From Episyrphus balteatus (Eukaryota > Arthropoda > Insecta > Diptera > Syrphidae), in assembly GCF_945859705.1 (NCBI RefSeq), contig NC_079135.1:80236253-80300252 (forward strand): a stretch of 64,000 bases of DNA, given 5' to 3'. The notes below the pieces were generated by a model, which was not told the origin of the DNA, ran no database searches, and saw nothing but the letters and a program-made list of their open reading frames with translations. Shown here in pieces: positions 20,660 to 33,439 of the stretch (within the stretch, counting starts at the first letter, position 1; the number at the start of each line of letters is the position of its first letter). Position numbers and translations under genes: made by a program.

Positions 20660-22490
20660 ATCCTGTTCTTACTTAAGTTTAATTAAGTTTATTTAATTGT
20701 AGGTATACCTACTATTGTTTTATTAATTTTTTTTTCTATTGAATTCATTATGCTAGTTTTATTTTAAAAATCATTCTACACACTGTACAAACATATTCAA
20801 CATTTAAGCATTTCTTACACTAAAAAAACACTCTTTCAAAAAATTTAATTTGTAGAAACTAAAAAATTAGTAAAAAAAAAGAATTAATTTATTCATCAGT
20901 ATTTATGTACACACTTAGGTATGCCATAAAATATCTTTGAATTATTTAAAACTGACCATAAAACATATGGATTGGTCTTCTTTTAAACTATAATTTTATT
21001 GATCTTTAATATCATACAGTAGAATATATAATTTGCAAATTTAAATCAAACATTTAACTGCTAGATTCTAATTTTTAAAACACAATTTCGTTTATTAATT
21101 TATTGTTTGTTTGGGTACCTGTTGCTTTTTTAGTGATTGAGTGAGACATCAACAAAAAAAATTAGTCTCTTTAAATCATAAATCTCCATCACCAAAAATT
21201 TTCTAATGAAAAACTGTTTAATATTGACATTCAGTGAAAAATTACTAATAAATGCCAACTGGTTTCATTACACCTTTTTTTGTTAATTATTTGTTTGTGA
21301 TTTGATTTTACTTAAAAGTTCACTGTGGTGTATGAGTAACTTTTTTTTATTGAAAAGCAATAATTTAAAGATAATGAATGTTGTCTTATTCTCATAATGT
21401 ATAAATTTACTGTTTATTAAAATAAATGTTTTTCGAGAATTCTTCCCATCTTCAGGTTTTACTAATTGTTCTCAATCAATCAGAAGAATTGAAATTTTTT
21501 TCACATATCTTTGACCTTTCAAACGGTTAAAATAGTCATTGAAAATTTAACATATGGAATTTAGCAGTTAAAGATTGGTCTAGCATTTGAAAATAAATAA
21601 ATAAATAGGTACACATTTTGAACTACCAACGAGCAAGTGCGACGCAGTTGTGTTTTCTTCTTTTTACTCCTTAAGAAAAAAACATTATTTCAAAAATTAG
21701 TGAGTTTCCAAAATGTTTTCAAATTAAAAGTTTTAAGGTTTTTTTTTTAATTTTTAAGTTCTTAACATAAATGTTACAATCATGCAAAAAATAATTTAAA
21801 AATTATAAACTCTTAAAAACTAAAAATAAAAAAGCAAGCATTTGCAACCAATTTACAAGTAATTTACTTCACTTGTTTATATCCTTAATTTTTCAATCAA
21901 TTATTTCACTTAAAGTTTCAAAAGAAAAAAGAATTTATTTAAAAAATTATTTAATATACAAAAATTGAATTTTTGAATAATATTATATGAAGGAAGGTAT
22001 GTGTTATAATAACAGTAATGCCAACATACGTGCAGGTACACATCATCATCATAATTTTGTCCTTTTATAAAAACATCCACTCAACGAACAAAACAGAATA
22101 TATTTCAATAATAATAATCATTAGCGTAATTAAATACAATCACAATATTTTGCTATCATTTTTAATGTGGTTGTCATTCAGTGTTCAATTAACCGTATTT
22201 GCTTGCCATATAATGTAGATAGGTACATATGTTTTCTTTTCACATGAAATCAATTGAAGCGTATAATTTTATTAAAAAAATAAATATCATATACTGCACC
22301 TTTGTGTAAATACGTTTTTGTTTGTTCACAGTAATAAATTCTAAGAATATTTATATCCAATTGATAAATAATGAGGTAGCAAAGTTATTTAATATAAATG
22401 TGATTTTTTTGTGGAAAATCTCAGATTGGTAAATAATATATTCAATTATATCTTATTGAATATGAGTCATATGAAAGGTATAGACTTCCT
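20660..22490. other. AT-rich intergenic, nothing recognised
   Basis: A long, very AT-rich stretch with T- and A-runs and a TAAATAAATAAA tract near 21595. No coding frame of note and no inverted ends were seen. Confidence 0.45.
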
Positions 22491-22493
22491 ATA

Positions 22494-24120
22494 CAGCCAT
22501 GGACAGAGAAATAGCACACTATTGAGAAAAATCATGCGAATCGAATTTTAGATATTTGGAATGCTTTTTATAATTTTTTTTTCTTTTGATATATTGTCGA
22601 AATAAAGTGAAGGAGACAAAAATATCTTAAAAGTACCGTTATTTTCTATATTTATTTGCATTAGCAATATAATGCTTTTCCTGTCTCTTTCGCTAGTGGA
22701 CACAGAAATAGCACACAAACGTTTAACCGTTAAATTTATATTCCGCGTTCGAAAGTTGTAAACGAAAATGCATTTATTTTATTGCTACTATTTAATTAAC
22801 AAGTATTTTTGAAAAAAATAGGCAGAAAAAATCATTAAACTGCGAAAAAAAGGAGAATTACTTTCGATCTTCTTAATTAAGGGAAAAATCCATCTCAATT
22901 AGCTTAAACTCTACATTTTTCGAATGAATGATGGATAAAGCCATTTATTTAGAAAGAGCAAATAGAAATTTAAACTTTGAAATTAAATTGCGTTAACTTC
23001 TTCCCCGCAAAACTTCCATACGAGTTGATAGAGCGATCACGAAGAAGTCCAAATGTGGGCTTTTTAAGTCATCTCGCACGATTTTGTCTCAAGTAAATAT
23101 AGAATTCGGTGAAAAAAAGTGTTAAGCAGACCTTTAAGAAGGATACTTAATGATGCTGAGTTGTAGAGAAGGGCAAGCAAGATAAATCCAATCATACAAA
23201 AAGACACATCAAAGATCGCCTAACATTAGCTAAAAAACTTCTGAATAAAAACATGCAGTTTTGAATGAGAGTCTTTTGGAGTGATGAAATCAAGGTTAAC
23301 CGCATTGGAACCGATGACAAAACCTTTGCATCGCCCTAAATGTAAAAAGGACAAGCCAAAGTATTATCTAAAGACGATGAAACTAGGAGAATAGGATTTG
23401 ATGGTCTGGGGCGCATTTTCCTGGCATGGTAAGAACCCATTGGTTAGGTGGATGGCAAAATTGATAAATTCTTTTGTCTTAATATCACATTAGAATACCA
23501 AATCACCATATTTCTTAACAGTTAATTAGATATTCATACATGACAATGACCCAAACATGCATCAAAAACAGTACAAGATAGGTTTTCGGACGAAAAAAAT
23601 CGAAGTTTGCACCTAGCCATCTCAAATTCACGATCTTAACCCCATAGAAAATTTATTAATTGATGTCAGGGTTAAGCTTGAAGAACCAAAATTCGAAAAT
23701 TCAAACGATCTTTGAACCAGAATCAAAGAAGAGTGCTACCGTACTTCACAAAGTGAATACCAGACGTTAGTTGAAAGTTAACCAAAGAAGTGCCAAGGAA
23801 CTTTGAAAAACCGTGGTTACTAACTTAGTAGTTTTGAATTAATTGGAAATTGTAAGAATTTTTCCTTAGAAATGATTATTTTTATGATTTTCGGAATGTG
23901 TGCTATTTCTTTGTCTACAAGAAAAAAGGGTATTCTCTACAAATCATATTTTTTTAAAATTGAATTGAAATGAAATAATTTATAATTATTAATTTTATGA
24001 ATCCCCATAAGCTAATGCATGTTCTGATATAAAAATTATAATATATAAGTTAAAAGGTCCTAAATAAATCCAATTTTTGTAAGAAAATTCAAAAGTGTGC
24101 TATTTCTTTGTCCATAGCTG
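22494..24120 (+). mobile_element. Tc1-like DNA transposon, decayed
   Basis: The ends are inverted (CAGCCATGGACAGAGAAATA at the left; the reverse complement, with few changes, at 24095-24120) and flanked by TA on both sides. The length of 1,627 bp is normal for Tc1 elements. The interior holds a transposase relic on the plus strand. Confidence 0.9.
22990..23805 (+). pseudogene. Tc1-like transposase relic
   Basis: Reading across frames gives the hallmark Tc1 segments in order: an N-terminal paired-like region, VFWSDEIKVN, LMVWGAFSWHG, IHDNDPNMHQ (second catalytic Asp, near 23541) and DLNPIENLL (catalytic Glu, near 23646). Several stops and frameshifts split them, so no intact protein can be made. 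The family is DDE transposase of the Tc1/mariner superfamily. Confidence 0.85.
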
Positions 24121-24221
24121 TATTAATTATCCAGTCAGCTTTTGACTGTACCATCATTTCTACCAAAATTTGAACACGTCTAACTTGGAAAGTCACTGAT
24201 AAATACTTACTGGTTGACGAG

Positions 24222-24308
24222 CCCAAATAACAATTTCGCTTCTATAAAGCTTTACAGAAGCTATAGAAGCACCTGTAAAGCTTTACAGAAGCAAAACTGT
24301 TTGTTGGG
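24222..24308. mobile_element. Very short hairpin element
   Basis: An 87-bp near-palindrome with outer ends CCCAAATAAC and GTTTGTTGGG and inner repeats of TAAAGCTTTACAGAAGC in direct and inverted order. It looks like a miniature non-autonomous element or its remnant. Confidence 0.45.
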
Positions 24309-24309
24309 G

Positions 24310-26093
24310 GGTCATTAGAGCCAAACCCAAGCTAGGTTGTCATAAGCGGCTTATTTAAATCACGGCTCATAACTAGCTCCGCGATTTTGATGGGTTAATG
24401 CAATAATTTAGTGAAACCCGAACCCTTAAGGAAATTATTGTGTTATTCAAGCCTTTTCATTTGAGCTAGAAACATGTGTTGTGAAATTATTCTTTGTGTT
24501 ATTCGACAGAACTTTCAAGATGTTGGTCTATACATGCAAACACCTTTGTTTGAAATAATTCGAAAAACAATAAGATACAAATAAACAGGACTAATTTGTG
24601 TTCCGTACCATCCTAAGTTTTCCGAAGATATTAGCAGACGAAGACATTTTAATATTGGTCAAACGAGAAGTGATATTTCTGTATTACTACTCCACCTTCG
24701 CAATTTTTTTTTTTTGTTTTCTTGCGAAAATAAAATAAAAACTTATAATAAAAATTTCACATTAAAAAACAAAACACAATAATAAAAGAAAACCTTTCCC
24801 TATATTTTTTTTCTTCATTCCATCTTCGTTCTTCGCCCAATGTCTGGAAGTGTTTATGGATAATGTTGTTATTCACGGAAAAGTTTAATTAAAAATTGTT
24901 TCCTCCTCTTTGTGTATTGTTCTCTATCCCCACTACGACTTCGTCAGTTCAAAGTGCTATTTTCTTCATTTTCCAAGCACAAAACTTCTTTTGATGTTAT
25001 TTCTTTTTTTGTTTTCCCAGCAGAGTATAGCAGCTAGTATAGTTCCGCTCAGTTACATGATTCGTGCTTTTCCTTTCTTCATCAGTTTCAGTATAGTAGC
25101 ACACGTCCGCAGGATTTTTTTTTTTTTTCATCTGTACGAACTCTTGGAGACGGAAATACGCATTCTACCAAACGAACTGTTTTGAAGCAATTGAAGTGGG
25201 CGCCTGTATAACTACCATCATCAGGACCATCAGAAGCCCACCCCACTGCCGCTACGTCAGGACGTTTTAGTCAAATTAAAAAATGAAATAAGCATTGTTG
25301 GGTAACAAAAAAATGACCCTTTTTATTGCTTATCGTCAGTGGCGTTAAGAAAAACTTCCACCATTGTATAGCCTTCTGCGTAAAAATTTTCTATTGTCCT
25401 GCCCTAGTAATGGTTTTTTATTGTATTTTTTTTTTTTGTAACTGAAGCTCTCAAGTTCTAGTGCTGAAGTACCTCTCTCCGGCATTCAACCCAGTGTTGA
25501 AAATGTACAGAGATATTAATATCACAACTTTGTGGTTATTTATTTTAATGTTTTTAATTTTTCAATTCTGTGACCACTTTTGTTGAAGCTTATTGAACCA
25601 CCAACGACGACGACGCACGGACGAACGGTCCAACCAACGAACAAATGACGATAGAACGAAGGACAACATTGCCAGTGGTTGCGATAAAGTGTCCATCATT
25701 TTTCGTATTTTTCTTCTGCGGGGGGTTGGTAGCTTGATGATTGTGGAAATTATTTTGCGCAGCCATTTGCAGCTAGATAATTCCTGCAGTTAAAAATAAT
25801 GAGACTTAAATAGATTCGTCTTATTTCTTTATGAAAGGAGTCACTGAACTATATTGAAGCAATTTATTTTAAGAGTCGACCTACTACGTCAGGGGTTTAA
25901 CTTTGAGGGTTGACACTAAGAATGTTATGAAGCTCGATTTATAGAATAGAAGAATGGAATTAAGTGTTTGCAGAAGCGGTGTAATCGGTTTGTTATTACA
26001 TTGGGTATTAAAACTTTTTTAGACAAAAATGAAATGGAAATTTTATGAAAAATTATTGAATATTTAATTCAATAAGTACCTGTATAATAATAA
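24310..26093. other. Intergenic, nothing recognised
   Basis: AT-rich sequence with pyrimidine runs. Short frames around 24910 and 25593 have no recognisable motifs, and their composition reflects low-complexity DNA. Confidence 0.4.
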
Positions 26094-26243
26094 AACTGGT
26101 CTGCAAAATTTATCTTTTCTTTTTTCCTTCAAAAATTTTTTTGAAATTATGAAAGATTTGACTTTCCTGAATCTAAATCTGGTTTCAGAAAAATTCTATC
26201 ACGTCCCATTTTTTTAAAAAATATGAGTAGTTTGTAGAAAATA

Positions 26244-28311
26244 CCTAACCTAACTTTTATTCAATCTTGTGAATTATCAAATTTTTACAACAATTTTCTT
26301 AGTTCTCTTAAGACGGCTATCGATCTATTCGTTTGTAAAACTAAATTGAAAAATGCTTCTAAGCCTCCTTGGTATAACGGTCGATTAATTAATTTAAACA
26401 ATAAAAAGAATAAAGCATACAAATGTTTACGAAAGTGTTCTTCTGATGCCAATTTGCGCAGTATTTATGATGAATTAGAAAAGAATTTCAATGTTCTAAA
26501 TAAATTTTTATATAAAAACTATATTTACTCTATGGAATCCAAGTTAAGAGTCAATAGTAAATGTTTTTGGAGTTTCATTAAAAATAAAAAAAAATCAAAT
26601 GGATTCCCTAAAAGTATGCAATATTTAGGTTCGACTTTAACAAGTCTACCATCTATTTGCGATGCCTTTGCTAAATTTTTTAAGTCAAATTATATCGATT
26701 CTAGTAATGTCACAAACACCTCTTTCTTCCAGTCCCTAAATAGTCTAAACATAGGTAATTTAAGTGTTACCATATCGGATGTGGAATTAGCTCTATGTAG
26801 TCTAACTGAAGACATTAATTCTGGTCCGGATGAAATTCCACCTATTGTTTTGAAAAAATGTTCCGTCGCTCTATCTAGAGTTTTGTGTTTTGTCTTTAAT
26901 AGTTCGTTAAAGTATGGTGTATTTTTGCCAGAATGGAAAACGTCCTTCGTTACTCCTATTCACAAATGTGGTCCAAAACAGGAAATAACAAACTATCGAC
27001 CCATAAGTAAATTGTCCTCAATACCTAAATTATTAGAAAATTGTTTGCGATAAATTGAATTTTATATTAAAAGAAACCATATCCCCGTACCAACACGGTT
27101 TTGTATCAGGTAGATCAACTTCCACTAACCTAACCATTTTCACGAATTGTATTCTGAATTCATTAGAAAAGGGTTACCAAGTGGACGTTATCTACACCGA
27201 TTTTGCAAAGGCGTTTGATAGGGTGCATCATAAAATTTTATTACAAAAATTAGAGAACATAGGTTTTCATTCCAACATGCTTCAATGGCTGACAGCTTAT
27301 CTTACAGGACGCAGCCAGATGGTTTCAATTGATTCGATTATCTCTCATCCCTTTTCTGTAACTTCCGGCGTTCCACAAGGGAGTCATTTAGGTCCAATGC
27401 TGTTCCTTATTATTATAAATGACCTTCCTGATGTCCTTACTAACTCAACGTGTCTTATGTTTGCGGACGATTTAAAATTTTTTAGACGTGTAAAAAATTT
27501 AACAGACTGTACGCTTCTCCAAAATGATGTTAAAAATCTTATCAACTGGTGCAATATAAACCAATTAGCCCTAAACATATCCAAATGTCAATGTTTTTCG
27601 TTTACTCGTCGTTTGTTACCTATCGTTTACGATTACAATATGCATAATCATGTCCTTGAAAGAGTTTCTATTAAAAAAGACCTTGGAGTAATTTTTGATT
27701 ACAAGCTAAACTTTGTACATCACACAGAATTCATGGTGAACAAAGCCAACTCTATGTTGGGTTTTATTTTTCGTAATTCGTTTGGTCTTAGGGACTAAAA
27801 GCCCTTTATGTTTCGTATGTTAGATCGGTCCTGGAATATTGCTGCGTAGTGTCGAATCCTCATTACAATGTTCATATTACAAGGATAGAAAATGTCCAAA
27901 AAAAATGTACAAGATTTGTAGTACACAAACTAGGCTGGAACATTGAAATGCCTTCGTATAACGTTAGATGTCAGCTTATTGGTATACAGACATTAGAAAA
28001 CCGCCGTAAGATGTTTGCTATAAATTTTGTCAGTGATATTTTATCATATCATATTGATTGTCCCTATTTGTTATCGCTGATAGATCTTTACGCTCCTTCT
28101 AGAGAACTAAGAATTCGAACCTTATTCCGCGAAAACGTTCATAGAGTAAATTATGCGTTTAATTTGTATTTTTTAACTAATTAAATAATGTAAATTTATA
28201 ATTTTATTTTTTTGTGTAGCTTTAATTTTATAATGATTCTATGTATAATTTAAAAATTTCGTTAGTCGATTTGAGATTGTAAACTCTAATTGATATTAAA
28301 TAAATAAAATA
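26244..28311 (+). mobile_element. Jockey-like non-LTR retrotransposon, 5'-truncated
   Basis: The element holds the second half of ORF2, a short AT-rich 3' untranslated region and an A-rich TAAATAAATAAAATAA tail. It interrupts the CACTGGTC-family copy B, whose sequence resumes at 28312. Short AAAATACC/AAAATAACC strings on either side may be the target duplication. Confidence 0.75.
26250..28184 (+). pseudogene. Jockey-like ORF2 reverse transcriptase, frameshifted
   Basis: Three overlapping-in-order frames (to 27053, 27055-27798 and 27796-28184) make up one reverse transcriptase. The first has the linker (PPWYNG) and fingers (NSGPDEIPP, NYRPIS). The second has palm motifs YTDFAKAFDRVHH, SGVPQGSHLGP and MFADDLKFF. 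The third has the thumb and C-terminal part (YVRSVLEYCCVV, QKKCTRF). Breaks near 27051 (stop and +1 shift) and near 27796 disrupt it. Catalytic aspartates are kept, but the endonuclease and ORF1 are absent. The clade is inferred from motif style (Jockey group; CR1-like groups are similar). Confidence 0.88.
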
Positions 28312-29108
28312 ACCCTTTAAGATTTGGTTGACCGAGTACGAAAATAAAATTATTAATAATATTGAGCTCAAATTTGGAGCACTTATTTCTCATGACATGA
28401 GTTAAAGTTCACATATACATTTTAAAATACTAATTGACAAAAACAACAAAAATATTGAAATCCTGCAGTTTTTAGTAAATCCGATATGAACAAAAATACC
28501 TTAATAAAGGGAAATGTAAAATCATAACACCCGTTATATTTAAAAAGTCAAATACGTAAAAAATTTTATTTAAAAATTTTTAAAGAGAACTATAATAAAA
28601 TACATTGAAACAAATTTATACGTGTTTTTTTGGTTAAAAAATCTAAAAAAAAATACTATATCTCAAAAACAGGAGCTGATCGAAATTTTTTGAATTCGGA
28701 TTCAAAATCAACATACTAAAATCTAAAAGAAAAGTATAGTTTTGTTCTTGAGAGAAAGAGATATGAATTTTTAATGATCAGTTTCTTTATGGTAAGATAT
28801 GCCAAACCTACTTAACTTACTTAAATTTAGATATCTCGAATAATAAAAGAGATATTGAGGAGATTGAAACTGAATTGGAAATAAAAAAAGAAATTTTTTT
28901 ATAAACCGTGAAAAGTTTAGTTGAAAATGTTTACATTACGCCAAAATATTGCTTCAAAAACAGCAACAAAATGGGTTTTCGAGATTTTCTAACGGGAATA
29001 TCCTAAAAACGTGGCCTGATAGGCCAAGTTTGACTTCGGAATCAGCACACAAAAATCCTTCATAAAAGTATAGTTTCAACAAAAGGAGGATTTCCTTGCA
29101 GACCAGTG

Positions 29109-29629
29109 TAATTACTTATCTTTCTTACAATTTTGGTGGTTTCGTCATGATGTGTTGCCTTCTTTTAGCATTAGAATTAATGCTAAACTTTAATTTAAAG
29201 TCAAAGAAGGTAAGAATTTAGTCCTTATAAATCAAAAAAATTTTAAAAAACATATTCGAAACTTTGACGCCCTCTATCTTCTTGAGCATTAACTACAAAA
29301 GTGTTTTTTTTTTTTTTTTATATTCATGTTAAACTTTGAAAAATTAATGTTTTAAGCACCAACTTTTTAAAGTTTAACGTGAATTTTTGTTTGTTTTTAC
29401 TAGAAACAGTTATTTAACATTGCATTTTTACAAAAAATGTAACAGAATTTGATGCCAAAGATCTTTTATAGCGGAGTGGCCCTTTTGATGCTTGAGAATT
29501 CGTTTTCTCAAAACCAAAAATGATTTACTTCATTTTTCAAATAAAAAATAGCCATCCACGCACAGCTTTTCTTTTCCTTTTTTCGATTAGTTCACTGTAA
29601 CATTAATCACTGTAATATTATTAGGAAAT
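29109..29629. other. Intergenic, nothing recognised
   Basis: AT-rich sequence. A small palindrome of alternating TTAAAG/CTTTAA lies near 29170-29205. No gene was seen. Confidence 0.4.
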
Positions 29630-29630
29630 A

Positions 29631-29861
29631 GTGGCTGGGGTACCACAAGGTAGTGTTCTAGGTCCCCTTTTGTTCATTTTGCTTGCACGCAATATACTTC
29701 AAATAGAAAACTCCATTGTAGCTTCTTTTTCTGGTGACACTGCAATACTTGCAGGAGGCAAAACTATTAACGAATCGAAAATTAAATTATTGTTAAACGC
29801 TCGAAATAATGCCAATAAATGGACAAGGCGTTATAGCGTATACAAATTTAGTTTTTTATGA
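29631..29861 (+). pseudogene. LINE reverse transcriptase fragment
   Basis: The stretch opens with AGVPQGSVLGPLLF, the conserved motif before the catalytic box in Jockey-type reverse transcriptases. It continues to a damaged catalytic box: SFSGDTAIL, where FADDTAIL is expected, so one Asp is lost. It ends in a WTRRYSVYKF tail. Only about 75 codons remain, so it is an old fragment. Confidence 0.75.
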
Positions 29862-29869
29862 AGTTAAGA

Positions 29870-31330
29870 TTTTCTTAAGGCTTTGTGGCAGCAGAATTAT
29901 GAGCACGCGTTTTCGGTCCACAGTCACGACATGTAAGACATTGGTACCATAGGGGAAATGGGCGACAAAGATTACAAGGCCGTAAGTAGAAGAACTAATA
30001 ATTTCTATTTTTTCATTTCAAAAATTTTAAAAAGTACCAATTTCGAAAAGCACTTTCGAATATGATTGATTCTTGTTACGAAATACAGAATAGGGCGCCT
30101 GGAAATCTTTTATTAGTAAAGTTTCAATCAACAAAATTTAGAAAGTTTCGAACCAATTTGTGGTGACTGGTGAGGTATCTTTGATGAAATAAAAAAAAAT
30201 GTAAAAAAATACTTATTCAAATCGAAAATTTCAAAACCAGAAAAGCATATTTTATATTGCCATCTAATTAATGAATACAGCGAAAAGTACCTTTTTTCAG
30301 ACAAAAAAAAAAAAAAAAAAAAACAATAAATCTTTCCAATTGTGATAGCTAACAAGGATTCATGGGAGCCTATATTTTTCGCATCAATTTTTTTAAGGGC
30401 AAATAGACAACGACTCGACGCGACGCTAGCGGTGTTAGATACAACTGGTATGGTCTATAGTGATGTAATTTATTGAACCAATATTATAAAGAAAAGAAAA
30501 AAAAATACATATTTTCTTCACAGTCATCATTTATATTGTTTCGTTAGAACGAAATAAAACTTATCCCTGCAATAAATAAGCCCAAACCTATTTTGAAATA
30601 TAAAATTTACCAATCGAAGTGTCAGCAGCATACCATCCCACCTCAATACGACCACCCGTCCCTTGTCATCTATCCGTATACACCCAATAGTTGCTTTTGC
30701 TTTCAACAGCAGCTACTCGTACACACAAATCTCAATCTCCATTGCCATCTCAAGAAATATTTTCACAAAATGCCAAGCTCTTTTTGGCCAGTACACAAAA
30801 ATTGAAGAGCACCACAAGAAAAAAAAAAAAAAAAAAACAACAGAAAAAATCCAATATCGAAAACAAAAACGCAAACTAAGGGGAACCCTCGAGGATTATG
30901 TAAGTAAAAAATTGTATCCAATGAAATGCCAAATTCGTCGCCATAATCGTTTGCGCCCTTGAGCGGAAAACCACGAAATGTTACATTCTGTTCGTTATTT
31001 TATATTCGATGAAATCAAATTGGATGTTATGTCCTTTCCATTGACTCGCTTGATGTGGCGTCGGCGGACAGGCCAACACAAGTATCTGTGCCCCCGAATT
31101 GTAAGTTATTGAATACATTTTGCAAGAATAAATTTTGTTTTTTCCTTTTTTTTTTGTTGATTCACCCGACCACACGATTTCGATACTCTATACTGACAAA
31201 ATATAAAAAAATTTCCTGTTTAAAAAAAAATACACTCAGCGAAAAGAAAGGATAGAAAGTCAACACTAAATTTGTGATTATGAGAATCTAATTGTTTGAT
31301 TTAGATTTAAAGTAAAGTCGTTCGTTACTT
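29870..31330. other. Intergenic, nothing recognised
   Basis: AT-rich sequence with long A-runs near 30305 and 30823. The overlapping short frames at 30593-30962 show no family motifs and do not look like a gene. Confidence 0.4.
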
Positions 31331-31335
31331 TTCCG

Positions 31336-32232
31336 TTACTCTTACTCTTACTCTTACTCTTACTCTTACTCTTACTCTTACTCTTACTCTTACTCTTACT
31401 CTTACTCTTACTCTTACTCTTACTCTTACTCTTACTCTTACTCTTACTCTTACTCTTACTCTTACTCTTACTCTTACTCTTACTCTTACTCTTACTCTTA
31501 CTCTTACTCTTACTCTTACTCTTACTCTTACTCTTACTCTTACTCTTACTCTTACTCTTACTCTTACTCTTACTCTTACTCTTACTCTTACTCTTACTCT
31601 TACTCTTACTCTTACTCTTACTCTTACTCTTACTCTTACTCTTACTCTTACTCTTACTCTTACTCTTACTCTTACTCTTACTCTTACTCTTACTCTTACT
31701 CTTACTCTTACTCTTACTCTTACTCTTACTCTTACTCTTACTCTTACTCTTACTCTTACTCTTACTCTTACTCTTACTCTTACTCTTACTCTTACTCTTA
31801 CTCTTACTCTTACTCTTACTCTTACTCTTACTCTTACTCTTACTCTAACTCTAACTCTTACTCTTACTCTTACTCTTACTCTTACTCTTACTCTTACTCT
31901 TACTCTTACTCTTACTCTTACTCTTACTCTTACTCTTACTCTTACTCTTACTCTTACTCTTACTCTTACTCTTACTCTTACTCTTACTCTTACTCTTACT
32001 CTTACTCTTACTCTTACTCTTACTCTTACTCTTACTCTTACTCTTACTCTTACTCTTACTCTTACTCTTACTCTTACTCTTACTCTTACTCTTACTCTTA
32101 CTCTTACTCTTACTCTTACTCTTACTCTTACTCTTACTCTTACTCTTACTCTTACTCTTACTCTTACTCTTACTCTTACTCTTACTCTTACTCTTACTCT
32201 TACTCTTACTCTTACTCTTACTCTTACTCTTA
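31336..32232. repeat. TTACTC hexanucleotide microsatellite
   Basis: About 150 nearly perfect copies of TTACTC. The only interior change I saw is a pair of TAACTC units at about 31846-31857. The right end decays through TTATTC and TTAGTCC. Each strand gives two-residue periodic frames without stops, but there is no start codon. It is not the insect telomere repeat (TTAGG). Confidence 0.97.
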
Positions 32233-33430
32233 TTCTTAGTCCTACTCCTGTATAGTGTTTACTTAGCTGAAAGCTGCTCGAAAAGCAACTTTTTCCAAGT
32301 TTAATTATTTTGTTAGATTTGTTTTTTTTTTCTATTCAGTGTAACTACTAACCAAAATGTGCAGAATTGATACACACATGCCCAAATATTAACCTTACCA
32401 AAAAAGGGATACGATTTTTTTGTATATCAAACTTTTATTTGAAGATAAATAGATGTACCACCCTATTTACCAGTGTGTCAATTCTATTTCCGTTTTTCTA
32501 CGCTTATTCCATATTATCTTTCGTCCTGCAACACAAAATAAAAAAAAAAGAAACAACATGGAATGGTAGTAATGGTTTTGCTGAAAATAAACTTATATAG
32601 CATTTTGTAGGCAGACAGCACTATAATATGTTGTTGTAAAGGACATGGCTGCGTCAGGTTTTCTTTTTGTTGGTTGTGGGTATTCGAAAAGGTTCTTTTA
32701 CAATATAGCAGAGGGTGGCAAAGAACGATACGACAACGGATGTTCTTTATTGCGTTGCAAAATTTACGCACTTGGAAATTATTTATGGTCATGTTTTCTA
32801 ATTAATTGTAAATTTATATGATGTTCATGTTCGATGAGTTTGTCTTGTAATAAACCTTAATTGGGTGTAAATGATATATTAAGTTTGAGCAAAAATTTTT
32901 ACTATCTCTAGGTATTACTTTTGTTAGTAATGTTTTAGCATTTTCCTATTTTTGGGGTTGTTTTTTGATTACAAAAAAAAAAAATATAATCTAACAAAAT
33001 TTCTGTTTGTCCAGCTTGATTAATTTATTATTCTTAAGAACAAAAAACAAAACATTTTCCCAGCTTCATCGACTTCAGTAAGAAAAAATCATTTATCTAG
33101 TTCTGAAGAAGACTTTAAAAAGAATCAATGAAAGCAGTGAAAAAAATGTAAGCTAGTTTACTATTTTTTTTTTTAATTTAAAGCTCAACTGAATTAACAA
33201 TTAGGTAATGTAATAGAACAAAAACGTATAAACATTTGGAAAACGTGGAGAAGGACACCACAAGTAGAGATTAAAATCCCGAATTTCATTTTTAAAAAAA
33301 TTGAACTACGAACTCCCTACAGCTACACAGAAATAAGTATGTATGTAGGTACTAGGTACCTATTGTCTTTTAATTCTTTAATAAAAAATATAAAGGAAAA
33401 AATGTAAGCTGATCACATTCTGTGGTATCT
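32233..33430. other. Intergenic, nothing recognised
   Basis: AT-rich sequence between the microsatellite and the 307-bp repeat array. Short frames at 32367-32792 have no recognisable motif. Confidence 0.4.
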
Positions 33431-33439
33431 ACAACTTTT

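Larger units (their letters stand above)
26094..29108. mobile_element. CACTGGTC family, copy B, split by a LINE
   Basis: The left end (ACTGGTCTGCAAA, 26095) and the right end (GCAGACCAGTG, ending 29108) are inverted. The 150 bases at the left match the right end of copy A (12640-12795, reversed), and 28312-29108 matches the left part of copy A (11674-12640, reversed). The middle, about 26244-28311, is a Jockey-like LINE inserted later. Confidence 0.7.

Noticed and set aside
31336..32232. Telomere repeat
   Set aside because: The unit is TTACTC; the common insect telomere unit is TTAGG, and unique DNA continues on both sides.
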